A DNA stretch of 19,830 nucleotides from Stephanodiscus triporus. Lineage: Eukaryota; Bacillariophyta; Thalassiosirophyceae; Thalassiosirales; Thalassiosiraceae. The DNA lies in contig JALLAZ010000747.1 of NCBI GenBank assembly GCA_036939755.1, positions 1 to 19,830 of the forward strand, in the 5' to 3' direction. A program made the position numbers and the translations under genes. Below, in pieces: positions 10,301-18,500 of this stretch. Position 1 is the first letter of the stretch. Every line of letters starts with the position of its first letter. Under the pieces are notes generated by a model. It did not search any database and was not told where the DNA came from. It worked only from the letters and a program-made list of their open reading frames with translations.

Positions 10301-12111
10301 GTTCCGAAGAAGGCTTCAAACGGTGTCGTCCGGGAGACCGTATGGACAAGCCTGTTGTGTAAGTACACAGCATGAACCAAGGCCGACGACCAATATTTAG
10401 CGGGTAAGCCCGACCCAAAGAGTAACGTGCGTGTACGCACCGCCAATTTGGCGTTGTAGATTTCGACAGCACCATTTTGCGAAGGGCTATCCGCGCCAGT
10501 TGGTTCAACGACATAGTTGTGTTTCCGGAGCAGCATGTCCGAGTATGCGAAAGACCTCGCAAGTTCACCACCCTGATCTGAACGGACTGAGCCCCCTTCT
10601 GTATGGCCAAAACGATCTAAAAAGGTATCAATAATGTCCAGGGGGGGTTCTTTGGACTTTGTGAGAAACACCCAAATGTACCGGGAAGCCTCATCAACGA
10701 TAAGAAGATACGACGAGTAACCATCCCATGAATTGACGACCCTGTCAAGTGTTTTATTCGGGGTGGAGTAATCCGCAGTCGACGCCCGCATAAAACCAAA
10801 GTCCATATAAAACCGGCGTCCAACCTCCGTTGTCCGAGCAACAGCTTTCCCAGCAGCTTGTTTTTGTACACGGGCCTCCTCCTTCCAGTCAATGAATCGG
10901 AACGGATGGTACTGGAATCCGGGTGGTATCCCCGTGACACGGCCATGAAGCAAGTCAAGTTGATCTTCTCCCGGCGATCCGAGCCGTAACATCCACAGTT
11001 CAGATTCCGTGAGGCGATTTTTCGACACCGGGATGTAGTCTTTAGAACGCCGCGTTGCCGGTGTGTGCGGGGCAAGAGCACGTCGAATGACTGGGGTACT
11101 GCAACGAAACGGGTCTTTATCAACCGTAAAGACATCGGTAGGGCAGTAGTAGAGACCATCCCGGTTCTCTAATGTCATCGCGATTGAATATAGGCCACTA
11201 TCACTGTCAAACCGAATTGTGCCAGGACTACCGTCTTTGTGTCCTGTTTGCGTCCAACGAACGAGGACATCGCTGGATGCGAGCACCGCCTGAGGAGAAA
11301 TAATAGTTTCCACTGCATTTTTGCAGTAGTAGCACGGTTGATAATATACAGCGCCATCAGCAAGTGTCAGCGGCAACAAACCTTTCTTGGTACAGCAATC
11401 ATCCATTGACACAACTCCCGTTTTAGTAGCAACCGAAATTGGGAGTGGCGCAATCGATACAACATCGACCAGGAGGTCTAAAATTCCCGTGAGGCATATA
11501 TTGGCCCCACCATCTATCAGAGAAGTTTCTTCCTGCGCCGCCAGTGAGCTATCCCGTGACACACGGACAACCAGATCACTATCCAACGCCAGGCCACACA
11601 CCCGTGGTAACCCCACAACATGAGTGACACTGTCCATTATGGTGTCACAGGGTATGTCGTTCGCCACGTTAAAGTCACAATACGTTTCCTCTGCGACCTG
11701 AAATGGGAACTCAAACGGTGTCGTAGGCGATACCGGACGGAGGAGTATGCTAGGATCCGCTGATGAGCCGGGTGGAATGTAGCATTCATCGTCAACCTCC
11801 ACCACCGAGCGTGCCTTTTCCATCGGAACGCAGTAAGACACCAGAGGCGTCACCAACTTAGGAGGCGCAGGACCCGTCTTGATTGGTGCAAACGTGATCC
11901 TGTGAGTACCAGGTGGAGGAGGTTGTGGCGGTGGCAGGGCGCGAGCATGTTCGGCCCCGCGGTCGGGGGGAGTGTGAGAGCCTGAGGGGGCGCCCGATGT
12001 CACGTAACCTGTAGCGACACGCGGCGCGAGGTCCTCTGGGGGGGGTGGAGAGAAGGCTGGCGGGATCCCCGTATGATCCGTCTCAACGCGTCGAGACGGA
12101 TCGTATCCTAG
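7348..12111 (-). CDS. pol: Copia Pol (protease, integrase, reverse transcriptase, RNase H), expressed by readthrough from gag
   Basis: The frame is open from the codon after the gag UGA to the stop at 7348 (1587 codons). The longest start-like codon inside (GTG at 12003) is not an ATG, and the first Met lies about 96 codons in. Counting from the Val at 12003, the protease has DGGAN at 164-168. The integrase core has D401, D476 and E514. A PDZ-like module lies near 784-858. The reverse transcriptase has D1031 (FGADVSNAF) and QVDD at 1126-1129. RNase H has D1341, E1382, D1418 or D1420, and D1439. The integrase N-terminus lacks the canonical His and Cys zinc ligands. Together with Gag it would form a 2612-residue polyprotein cleaved by its own protease. 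It copies element RNA into DNA and integrates it. The family is certain; the readthrough mode is a strong inference. Confidence 0.95.
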   Translation of the reverse strand, partial: LGYDPSRRVETDHTGIPPAFSPPPPEDLAPRVATGYVTSGAPSGSHTPPDRGAEHARALPPPQPPPPGTHRITFAPIKTGPAPPKLVTPLVSYCVPMEKARSVVEVDDECYIPPGSSADPSILLRPVSPTTPFEFPFQVAEETYCDFNVANDIPCDTIMDSVTHVVGLPRVCGLALDSDLVVRVSRDSSLAAQEETSLIDGGANICLTGILDLLVDVVSIAPLPISVATKTGVVSMDDCCTKKGLLPLTLADGAVYYQPCYYCKNAVETIISPQAVLASSDVLVRWTQTGHKDGSPGTIRFDSDSGLYSIAMTLENRDGLYYCPTDVFTVDKDPFRCSTPVIRRALAPHTPATRRSKDYIPVSKNRLTESELWMLRLGSPGEDQLDLLHGRVTGIPPGFQYHPFRFIDWKEEARVQKQAAGKAVARTTEVGRRFYMDFGFMRASTADYSTPNKTLDRVVNSWDGYSSYLLIVDEASRYIWVFLTKSKEPPLDIIDTFLDRFGHTEGGSVRSDQGGELARSFAYSDMLLRKHNYVVEPTGADSPSQNGAVEIYNAKLAVRTRTLLFGSGLPAKYWSSALVHAVYLHNRLVHTVSRTTPFEAFFGTKPDLSCLKLFGSRVCVKRSGSRRSKLDRHDFKGIFLGYTATDQNIIYLDLDSGIVKSSHHAQFDEAWYLQSSRPPAAQLLYELGVLPEDSHVEDTSNDQPPAGSTISPVGSIATVTVPWPPVPPAGDYATKWKVPPMSRHMHLPLRSLTDAPPRPSRARAARAKPTRGRNLAAELVEEFKLGVQDMAMVYMSPDPFHAAFEQTIDLRKFDLTKHPSGGLSLYAKDGRVHLAAISPGTPAARIHGWRARIRGAWLIKVGDTIVESVDDVVKMFDTLRTSNSPNVTLLFSHPEIRPNLSQDGIPIVSSSPFSQQTHDQLNNRWEFHTVADHLRTCRPSYELVDSGDVLNVVTRVMRLTRGKLLKQPDWDEWQSSEYLQLDQYDAQGMFGLPVPITEDMSVFHSVWTYAIKALDSRKKARWACDGSPRSGQARILDETYANCVDQTSSRLFYAISAAENLLIFGADVSNAFAEAPPPKQGFYIHPDRAFREWWVNHKKRPPIPDGEVIPILSAMQGHPESPRLWEKHADAILRECGLVPTTHEPCLYSGVVDGHRVIFKRQVDDFAVAAPNEHTANVLLDMIDDKLTIPMKRQGFLDMYNGIDVMQTRHYIKISCTSYINKICDKYLQTWMRHYTSTDDRPTPLPTDPTWLKKFNAATGNSDPKVQAQLAKSMDIGYRSGVGELIWAMTTCRPDIAYASVKLSQANACPHEHHFHGVKHALKYLYSTKTDGLYYWRTAPRDEFQEGPLPTINSNKQDLLLEKRPEFDANILHAYADSDWASCVKTRRSFGGSCIRLAGGTIAYKSKFQPTIAGSSTEAEFMAAYDTGKMILFVRSILWDLDIPQEAATILYEDNDACTAMGNAQKPTPRTRHIDIKYFSICEWIERDLMILERIDTTINMSDHFTKGLSRALFHRHADYLLGHIPPAYSPIYKTTVGTYTNQHVDFDKQFVPYSFTTPTTAAAARIYAPILDDYMGNPWLVVLWHG
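9430..9654 (-). other. PDZ-like module inside Pol
   Basis: Pol residues about 784-858, between the integrase C-terminus and the reverse transcriptase. The order of elements fits a PDZ fold: a GGLSLY opening (carboxylate-loop-like), a strand VHLAAI, then SPGTPAARIHG, LIKVGDTIVESVDDVVKMF, and a last strand VTLLFS. A conserved-looking HPEIRPNLSQDGIPI tail follows. Canonical Copia Pol has a variable linker here. The assignment is by eye and needs a profile or structure comparison. Confidence 0.5.
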
Positions 12112-12114
12112 TCA
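12075..12114 (-). promoter_or_regulatory. Gag-Pol stop-codon readthrough signal
   Basis: The gag stop TGA (12114-12112) is followed by CTAG, the well-known leaky UGA-CUAG context. After a 9-nt spacer comes GATCCGTCTC (12102-12093), paired perfectly with GAGACGGATC (12084-12075). The 8-nt loop GACGCGTT can add a G-U and an A-U pair, leaving a CGCG tetraloop. Pol continues in the same frame with 36 open codons before the first GTG. The stem is made of coding sequence, which argues for selection on RNA structure. Confidence 0.8.
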
Positions 12115-15100
12115 TAAGGCGGGAGACGCATTAGGTTGAAGGTCCAAACCAAAATCCTCAACCTCGTCATCCACTGGCCAGCATTCCCAATCCATTTGGT
12201 TGTCCAAGACCTCTGCCGAGATATCCATGTAATCAAGGTACGCCTTCATCACCTTGCGCGGTAGCCGACTTGGATTACCAAGTTTCTCCTTCCAACGTTG
12301 TAGCCAAGCAGTCTCAACCTTGTCGCGATCCGCGGTTGTCATCGACCGGTTATACTTCTCGAGGAATAGCGCCATTGCTAGCATATCACAATTCGACGCT
12401 GGGTGGCCACGGCGTCGGCACGCCTGACACATAATGTCGGGGTCGTACGTACGACGATTATGGTCAGGCCGAGCATATCGACCCCTGTGACCAGAACGAT
12501 CCCGACCCGCATCCCTAGTATCCGCGGTACGAGGAGGCCCACGCCCATAGTCGCGTGAGGCCACACGGTGGTCAGGAGTTCTTGCCCCGCCCCCTTGGCC
12601 GTACGGAGTACGATCCCGAGGGGTGTCGGTTCTGTACACCTGAGGGAGGTGATAACCCTGGATTTCTGGCGAGGCTGGCGGCCAATCATCCTGATGCCAA
12701 ACCAACCGTCGAGCAACCCGCGGGAGGACCTCTCTCACTCTGGCGCGAGCATTCTTATGTATCTGACTCGCCAGACCCATCATGCAAAGGTTAGGTGGGA
12801 GATATCCAAAGTCATGCTTCGAGAGGAAAGTGTCAATGTGCGCCTGTAAAGTTGTGATGACGTCGGCATAAGCCGGTTCATGCACAGCTTGAAGGAACGT
12901 GATACTCTTTGTTCGTTCATCATGAATAAGACCCTTTTTGGCCTGCAACCGAAAGTACAGAACGTATGACAGGCAGAAATCAAATATATCGTCACCCATC
13001 CAAATCGGTGCCGCGATCTGCAACGAGGGGTCGAATCCTGGGACTGCGAGTTCCAAAATCCGCCACAGAAGGTCGAAACCATTATTTGATTCTGCTCGCA
13101 CCACAGTGATCAGCGAGGCCACCTGCGAGTCCGTTTCCGGGAGCAAACGCGGGAGCACCTCCATGAGGACCCCGGCAACCTCGGCATAACGGGGCAAACC
13201 AAGCCCAGGTGGGCAAAGTCCCTCAAAGCCCATGTGAAGATTGACAGCATCAAATAGCATCAATGGGAGCAAGAACAGCGCAGACGTCTTTTGTAGCTTA
13301 TCATAAAAATTCACTGTCGAAGCCATCTCCAATAAGTCCAGCTTGGGGAACACAGGGAGTCCCTTCTCCAATATCCTATCAACAGAAGGACCCCGTTGAA
13401 GGGTGCGGCGATTCTCCCAAGCGTCGAGTACCCGACGATGGAGAAGAATTATATCATTGCAAAACGGTGATACCCCACCACGAGAGTCCTTGTATCCACA
13501 CCGGCCGATGATCTCCGCCGTCAACGGGTAGTATCCTCTGTTGTAGCCATGGTATTCCTTACACCCGAGAGCGGCGGCGTCTAAAGGACTGAACCCTGTC
13601 GATTGAGCTAGTTGGCGTCGGTCCCATTGGCGGGGGGAAATAATCTGACCCCCTTGAGGAAGATTGTCCTCCTCATCGGACGTATAGTCGACATCCACAG
13701 CCTGCGGCCGTTGTTGATACGGGGGGACGTGAGCGTCATATCTGCGCGGATCTGACCGCGCAGCGTCATTCCTAGTATCACGAGACCCGTGGTACGGATT
13801 AGGCCGCATTATAGAAGATGGGCGGTCAAACTCCCCTATCGCTTCGTCATTGAACCTGGTTGAAGATCTACGCGGGTCCAAACGGGTGCGCCCGTGACTG
13901 AATGTGTTCGCAGCCCCTCTCATCTCCAAATTACTTGCGGACGGAAGCTGAGGGCCATCTGAAGCACCGTCGTATCTGGAGCCGGAACGAGACGTGGTGG
14001 CGTGTTGGCGTTCATCGGGTGGGCCGGAATCAGGGACAAACATCGCCGGCATCGACGTCTCCGGAGGAGGGGACTTAGCTGTCGCCGTCACCGTGGTATT
14101 GGAGACCCCTTCGGGTTGCAACGGGGCATCCCCTGTATTGGTTGGAGTAGCCAAGGCCGTGCGAAGGATTTCATCCACTCGTATGTTCACCATGTCCAGA
14201 CCCTCCATGAATTTATTATCCAACGCATTATATGCCTCCGTCATGGCCGCTGAGCACGTAGACTCCACCCGTTTAACATTTTCCCGAATATTATTTAGTT
14301 GACGGGTCTTTATGTCATCGACAACCGCTTTCAAGGCGGAGCACCCTGCCATTTCTTGACGAAGCGTATTAATTGCGTTGGTATTCTCCTCGGATGCGGC
14401 CATAAGTGATTTGACGTCCGCAGCCGTTTGACGTGCCAACGCAGTGAGGCCGGACAAGTTCCGAACCGTCGGACCCAGAGCGTCTTCCGTCTCCTTCCGA
14501 AGCGAGGCAATATCGGCGCGAAGAGCCCCCCGGTCATACTGAGCCGAGTCCTTAATCTCCAACACTTGTCGCTCGAAGCGCGTCGTATGTCGGGCCTGAT
14601 CCCCACGAATTTCGGATAATATCCGATCGACGACCTGGGCCCCTTCGTTAAAGATATCTTTCATGCGTTTTGGTGTTGCCGCAGTGTTCGAGTCATCCGG
14701 GCCAAAAAAAGCGTCAAAAGAGTCGTCGACGAGGGCCTGCAGACTGGCATACGCGACAGGAAGTCCAGTGCCCTCTGCATCCTTCGACAACGAGTCTCCG
14801 TCGACCGACGCTGCGTCTCCCAGAGCCTCAAACGCGTTCTGGTGATCAGCGCGAACGCCCACAATCTCCGGTGGTGGAGCCGCCCGCGTGGCCATCGTCA
14901 TACCCTGGCCCCGCGTCGCCGTGACTGGCGTAAAGCCGTCGCCCCTGCCATCGTTCCCCGTGTCGTGCCCATCGTTGTTCGTCCGAGACAACAGCGACGG
15001 TGACGAGGATTGTGTATCGGCGGGGGGTGGCCTGGGCTCGGCCGCCGTGTGAGCATCATACCCAGCCATCATGGGGGAGCGTGCTGACGCGGAGCGAAGC

Positions 15101-15186
15101 GTCGCGCGACGTCCCGTCGACTCGTCGGGAGCTGGGGGAGGGGGGGGGAAGTCCACTGTCGCAGCTACCTTCTCCGTCGGAGCCAT
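12112..15186 (-). CDS. gag: Copia Gag, 1024 aa
   Basis: The capsid/nucleocapsid precursor that packages element RNA. The start is the ATG at 15186 (ACG-ATG-G, good context). The frame is open further upstream but has no earlier in-frame ATG. Residues 1-150 are Pro/Ala/Asp-rich and look disordered. About 180-340 is charged and heptad-like, probably coiled coil. About 340-540 is polar with many Arg, Asp and Pro. A hydrophobic, helical block follows and is the likely capsid domain. A CCHC zinc knuckle (CX2CX4HX4C) spans residues 920-933, preceded by an Arg/Asp-rich stretch that would bind RNA. About 90 further residues with an acidic end follow the knuckle. At over 1000 aa it is much larger than most Copia Gags (commonly a few hundred residues). 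Its GC content looks higher than that of the flanking host genes. Confidence 0.9.
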   Translation of the reverse strand: MAPTEKVAATVDFPPPPPAPDESTGRRATLRSASARSPMMAGYDAHTAAEPRPPPADTQSSSPSLLSRTNNDGHDTGNDGRGDGFTPVTATRGQGMTMATRAAPPPEIVGVRADHQNAFEALGDAASVDGDSLSKDAEGTGLPVAYASLQALVDDSFDAFFGPDDSNTAATPKRMKDIFNEGAQVVDRILSEIRGDQARHTTRFERQVLEIKDSAQYDRGALRADIASLRKETEDALGPTVRNLSGLTALARQTAADVKSLMAASEENTNAINTLRQEMAGCSALKAVVDDIKTRQLNNIRENVKRVESTCSAAMTEAYNALDNKFMEGLDMVNIRVDEILRTALATPTNTGDAPLQPEGVSNTTVTATAKSPPPETSMPAMFVPDSGPPDERQHATTSRSGSRYDGASDGPQLPSASNLEMRGAANTFSHGRTRLDPRRSSTRFNDEAIGEFDRPSSIMRPNPYHGSRDTRNDAARSDPRRYDAHVPPYQQRPQAVDVDYTSDEEDNLPQGGQIISPRQWDRRQLAQSTGFSPLDAAALGCKEYHGYNRGYYPLTAEIIGRCGYKDSRGGVSPFCNDIILLHRRVLDAWENRRTLQRGPSVDRILEKGLPVFPKLDLLEMASTVNFYDKLQKTSALFLLPLMLFDAVNLHMGFEGLCPPGLGLPRYAEVAGVLMEVLPRLLPETDSQVASLITVVRAESNNGFDLLWRILELAVPGFDPSLQIAAPIWMGDDIFDFCLSYVLYFRLQAKKGLIHDERTKSITFLQAVHEPAYADVITTLQAHIDTFLSKHDFGYLPPNLCMMGLASQIHKNARARVREVLPRVARRLVWHQDDWPPASPEIQGYHLPQVYRTDTPRDRTPYGQGGGARTPDHRVASRDYGRGPPRTADTRDAGRDRSGHRGRYARPDHNRRTYDPDIMCQACRRRGHPASNCDMLAMALFLEKYNRSMTTADRDKVETAWLQRWKEKLGNPSRLPRKVMKAYLDYMDISAEVLDNQMDWECWPVDDEVEDFGLDLQPNASPAL

Positions 15187-15375
15187 CGTTAGTAACTGGT
15201 AAGTCAGTAAATCGTAGTAAAAACCGTAGATGTAGAAAATAAAATATTTGAGGGGGAAAGAATCCACCCAACTCCAACAGCTTGGGGGCCAATGCAGTCG
15301 CAGTGTATCCGAAGATGAGGGGACGCTGATTAGAAGCCTCCGAGCCGTAGGCGAGGAAAAATTTTGCTCATAACC
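15187..15375 (-). other. Element leader (5' UTR of gag)
   Basis: This 189-nt stretch lies between the 5' LTR and the gag ATG. The only upstream ATG is the one inside the primer-binding site (15371-15369). It opens a 13-codon uORF ending in TAA at 15332-15330. The gag frame has no stop anywhere in the leader but also no ATG. The leader may carry packaging or dimerisation signals, which cannot be told from sequence. Confidence 0.6.
15366..15375 (-). other. Primer-binding site, initiator-tRNA-Met half-tRNA type
   Basis: On the minus strand GGTTATGAGC follows the 5' LTR with no gap. It is complementary to GCTCATAACC, the anticodon stem-loop of eukaryotic initiator tRNA-Met. It does not match that tRNA's 3' acceptor end. 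Drosophila copia and yeast Ty5 are known to prime from such an internally cut initiator tRNA. The match is 10 nt. Confidence 0.75.
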
Positions 15376-15443
15376 TCTAATAATCCCAAGGAGTAGAAGT
15401 GAGTACTCTATATGTACTTATCTATCTACGTACTACGGTAACA
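15376..15443 (-). repeat. 5' LTR (68 bp)
   Basis: It matches the 3' LTR at all 68 bases but lacks its 17-bp internal block (7236-7252). On the minus strand it starts TGTTACCG and ends ATTATTAGA against the primer-binding site. CATATAGA in the middle is a possible TATA-like box. At 68-85 bp these are extremely short LTRs. Confidence 0.85.
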
Positions 15444-15448
15444 CTAGG
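15444..15448. repeat. Target-site duplication CTAGG, right copy
   Basis: Identical to 7218-7222. Removing the element and one copy restores a site reading TACTAGG-AGTACTAGG, so the target itself contained a short direct repeat. Confidence 0.85.
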
Positions 15449-15560
15449 AGTACTAGGTACCACCTGAGGCCGTCCAAGAGAAAGTCAAAATTCAGGGGTC
15501 ATTTTTTTGCAAGATTTTTCACAACGCTCCCTCTCCCTCCTCCGTCAAAAAGAGGACGAC
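15449..15560 (+). promoter_or_regulatory. Right remnant of the PLD/SEC31 divergent promoter
   Basis: 112 bp separate the target duplication from the SEC31 ATG. The stretch has a T-rich patch (15500-15520) followed by a CT-rich tract (about 15524-15545) just before the start codon, as seen in 5' UTRs. SEC31 must be driven from here, from the element, or from both. Confidence 0.5.
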
Positions 15561-18500
15561 ATGACGAAAATCGCCGAACTGAAGGATAGGGGGGCTGTGG
15601 TGGCGTGGAGTCCCCTATCTGATTACGCCGACGTCCTCGCCCTGGGAAGTAAGGTGAGTTTTTTTGACACGATCGTCATGTGCCGGGGGGAGGAGGATTG
15701 TGGCGGCCAACGAGGGGGTGTTTGGAGGGGCTGAGCTGGTGGGCATGGCGGGACGCCGGAAAGCCGACGACGAAAACAGCTGGCAAAGCCAGTCGAGATT
15801 TTTTTGGCTCATCTTTAGTTAACTTTCGATGTTGGGATTTTAGTGCGATAAAGGGTTGTTGTTTTTACCCTGCGCGTTGTGGCAGTGGCGACGAGGGGGG
15901 AGATGAAGAATGCAGAGGGGGGAAGGGGAGGGGGGAGCCACTCTGTGCCCCCTTACAACACCTTTCGTATTTTGTCTGACCTATTCCAACTCGCTGTTTA
16001 TTTTTCGTTCTCCCCCTCCATCGCTCCCTGTTATGGTAATATATGTGCACAGGAAAAGGGTGGCATCGGCTTTGAGGATAACGGCGGAGAGCTCGAACTG
16101 TACGATTTGAATATCACCCAGGTTAGCAATAATCTCGCCACGCTTCCTGAACCGATTCTATTGGGAAGCATCAAGACCACCACCCTCTTCGGAAGTCTGG
16201 CTTGGGGGAAATGCGGCAACGGCGGTGACATATCGACCAGCATCATAGCGGGGGGCATGGTTGACGGCACCGTTAATCTGTGGAGGCCGGCCGCCCTCCT
16301 TGGCGGAGAGAACGACGAAGAAGCGCTGCTGGCGTCGATCCAACGGCACAAGGGGGCTGTGTCTGCGCTGAAATTCAACCCCCACACCGACTCGTCGAAC
16401 CTGCTCGCCACTGGTGGCAGCTCCGGACAGGTGTGGATGATTGACATTTCTCAGACAAGGAATATCTATTCGCCCAACGGCGACGACAAGAACGGATGTA
16501 ACCTGGGGGGAGAGGTGACGCAGGTGGCGTGGAACTCTCAGGTGTCCCACATCCTCGCGTCAAGTTCGGCGAACGGCACCGTGGTGGTTTGGGACTTGCG
16601 CCAGAAAAAGTCATGGTGCGAAATGCGCGTCGAGTCGAATTGTTCGGTCAGCGATATTGCGTGGAATCCAACGCAGGGGTTGCACATGATGACTGCCTCA
16701 AAGGGTGGTGGTGGGCTCAAATTATGGGATCTGCGCGCGTCGACCTCCATGCCGTTGACCACCTTAGAGGGGGGACACGTCGGCGGGGTGCTGAGCATGG
16801 ATTGGTGTCCCCACGATGACACATTAGTGGTCAGCTGTGGGAATGATAATCGGACACTGCTTTGGGATTTGCACTCCCTTCGTCCCATTGCGGAGATTCC
16901 GAATGAGGATTCGTCAAGCGCCAGTCATCATAATCATAATACTCAGCCGAGTGACTTTTACGGAGGTGGACTGGCATCGTCTCAGCATAAGCGTTTCGAC
17001 GTCTCGTGGTCGCCTATCCGGCGCGGTGTGATGTCGACGTGCTCCTTCGATCGAAAGGTACAGGCTCACTCTGTCATTGGATTGGCGACGATGTGTGGCC
17101 GTCCTCCCAAGTGGATGAGTCCATCGGGAGGGGTCTCGTGCGGTTTTGGCGGCGCCGTGGTTTCCATAAACAACTCCAATTCACAGAGGAGTGTCACGAT
17201 TGAAACCGTTGTAGAGTATCCTGAACTTGTGGATGTTTCAGAAAAGTTTGAATCGGAATTCTGTTTGGGTACAGATTGCATCACGTACTGTAACGCTATG
17301 GCGACGCGCGCAACGGATCCGTATGAGTGTCAGGTATGGAGCTTTATGCAAATTATGTTCGAAACCAATGCTCGTGAGGAGTTGTTGAGTTATCTGGGAT
17401 TCGATCCGGAGACGATTCATCAGGCCGCGATGGAGTTTAATGAAGAAGAGGAAGGCAAACGAAATGGATCGAGCAATGCGCTTCATTCTCCCGTGAGTAA
17501 TGATAATGGTAGCAAAGTCGCGAGAATGGCCATGTCAAAAAAAGCAGAGAACACCGTTACGGATGCTTTGTTGGTAGGCAACTTCGAGGCGGCAGTCGAA
17601 TGCTGCTTTCGCTCGGGAAATCTCGCAGACGCTCTAATCCTTGCATCGTGCGGTGGCGCGGATCTATGGCAAAAGACGCAGGCTGAATACTTTGCGCGAG
17701 AATCGAAGAGTCGTCCTTTCCTTTCGCTGATAAGCGCAGTCATTAATGACCAGCTGAATGAGTTGGTGGCTGCGTCTGATCCGAGTAAGTGGAGGGAGAC
17801 ATTGGCTGTGCTGTCGACGTACGGCAAATCAGAAGAATTCCCGGCTCTTTGCGCGGCATTGGGTGATCGTCTTGAAGAGGCTGGGGGGGACTTTGCCAAT
17901 GCCAGTCTTTGTTATATGTGCGCATTAAAGCTCGGCGATGCTGTCAGGTATTGGAAGTATACGCTCCAGAACGCCAACATGGCGAATGAGGGGGGCACGT
18001 CAGATCTCTTGAGCTTGCACGACTTCATTGAAAAAGTCACTGTGTTCTCGCAAGCATTGGACTCAAGCCAATACCAACTAGATGACGACGTTGCGAATCT
18101 TTTTACTGACTACTCTAAGGCGCTCGCCAATCAGGGCATGCTTGTCTCCGCCGCCAAGTACCTAAAAGGATTCGACACGCCGGAATGCAAGGAACTACGA
18201 GATCGAATCTACTGTAGTCGCATGGGGAGGTTCTGTCCTGATCTTATGGCCTCACCGCCCGATTTCCCGTTTGACTACGTCAATGTGGGCGTTGCTCAAG
18301 ACTTGTATGGTATTAATGTGAGACAAGGAGGAGTGCAGCAACATATGCAAATGCAACAAGAGCATGATTTTGCATCCCAGTTAACAGACCCAATTTTTGC
18401 CCAGCAAACTCAAGAGGAACAGCAGTCACAACAGCTGCAACAGTCGCCACAATTTCAGCCATCTCCGTCAGAGGTACGATTGTCATTATTCTAATATGTT

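Larger units (their letters stand above)
7223..15443 (-). mobile_element. Ty1/Copia LTR retrotransposon, CoDi-like, near-intact, 8221 bp
   Basis: Read on the minus strand the order is: 5' LTR (15443-15376), half-tRNA primer-binding site (15375-15366), leader, gag (15186-12112), UGA readthrough junction, pol with protease, integrase, reverse transcriptase and RNase H (12111-7348), polypurine tract (7316-7308), 3' LTR (7307-7223). Integrase before reverse transcriptase defines Copia order. A 5-bp target duplication (CTAGG) flanks it. Both large frames are open, and the aligned LTR bases are identical apart from a 17-bp indel. It looks young and possibly still functional, although the shortened 5' LTR may lack part of its promoter. 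No envelope-like frame is present. Confidence 0.93.

Noticed and set aside
7348..12003. Pol as an independent gene starting at 12003
   Set aside because: The codon is GTG, no ATG is near, and the frame runs back without a stop to the gag TGA, so readthrough explains it better.
15187..15267. Gag beginning at 15267 with a hydrophobic N-terminal segment
   Set aside because: The codon is GTG, and the first ATG in the frame is at 15186 in good context. The upstream hydrophobic stretch is the AT-rich leader read in an open frame.
15879..16052. Extension of the SEC31 frame upstream of exon 2 with an apparent start at 15879
   Set aside because: The 15879 start is a GTG, the translation is low complexity and unlike SEC31, and an exact GT-AG intron joins the true N-terminal exon (15561-15653) in frame.
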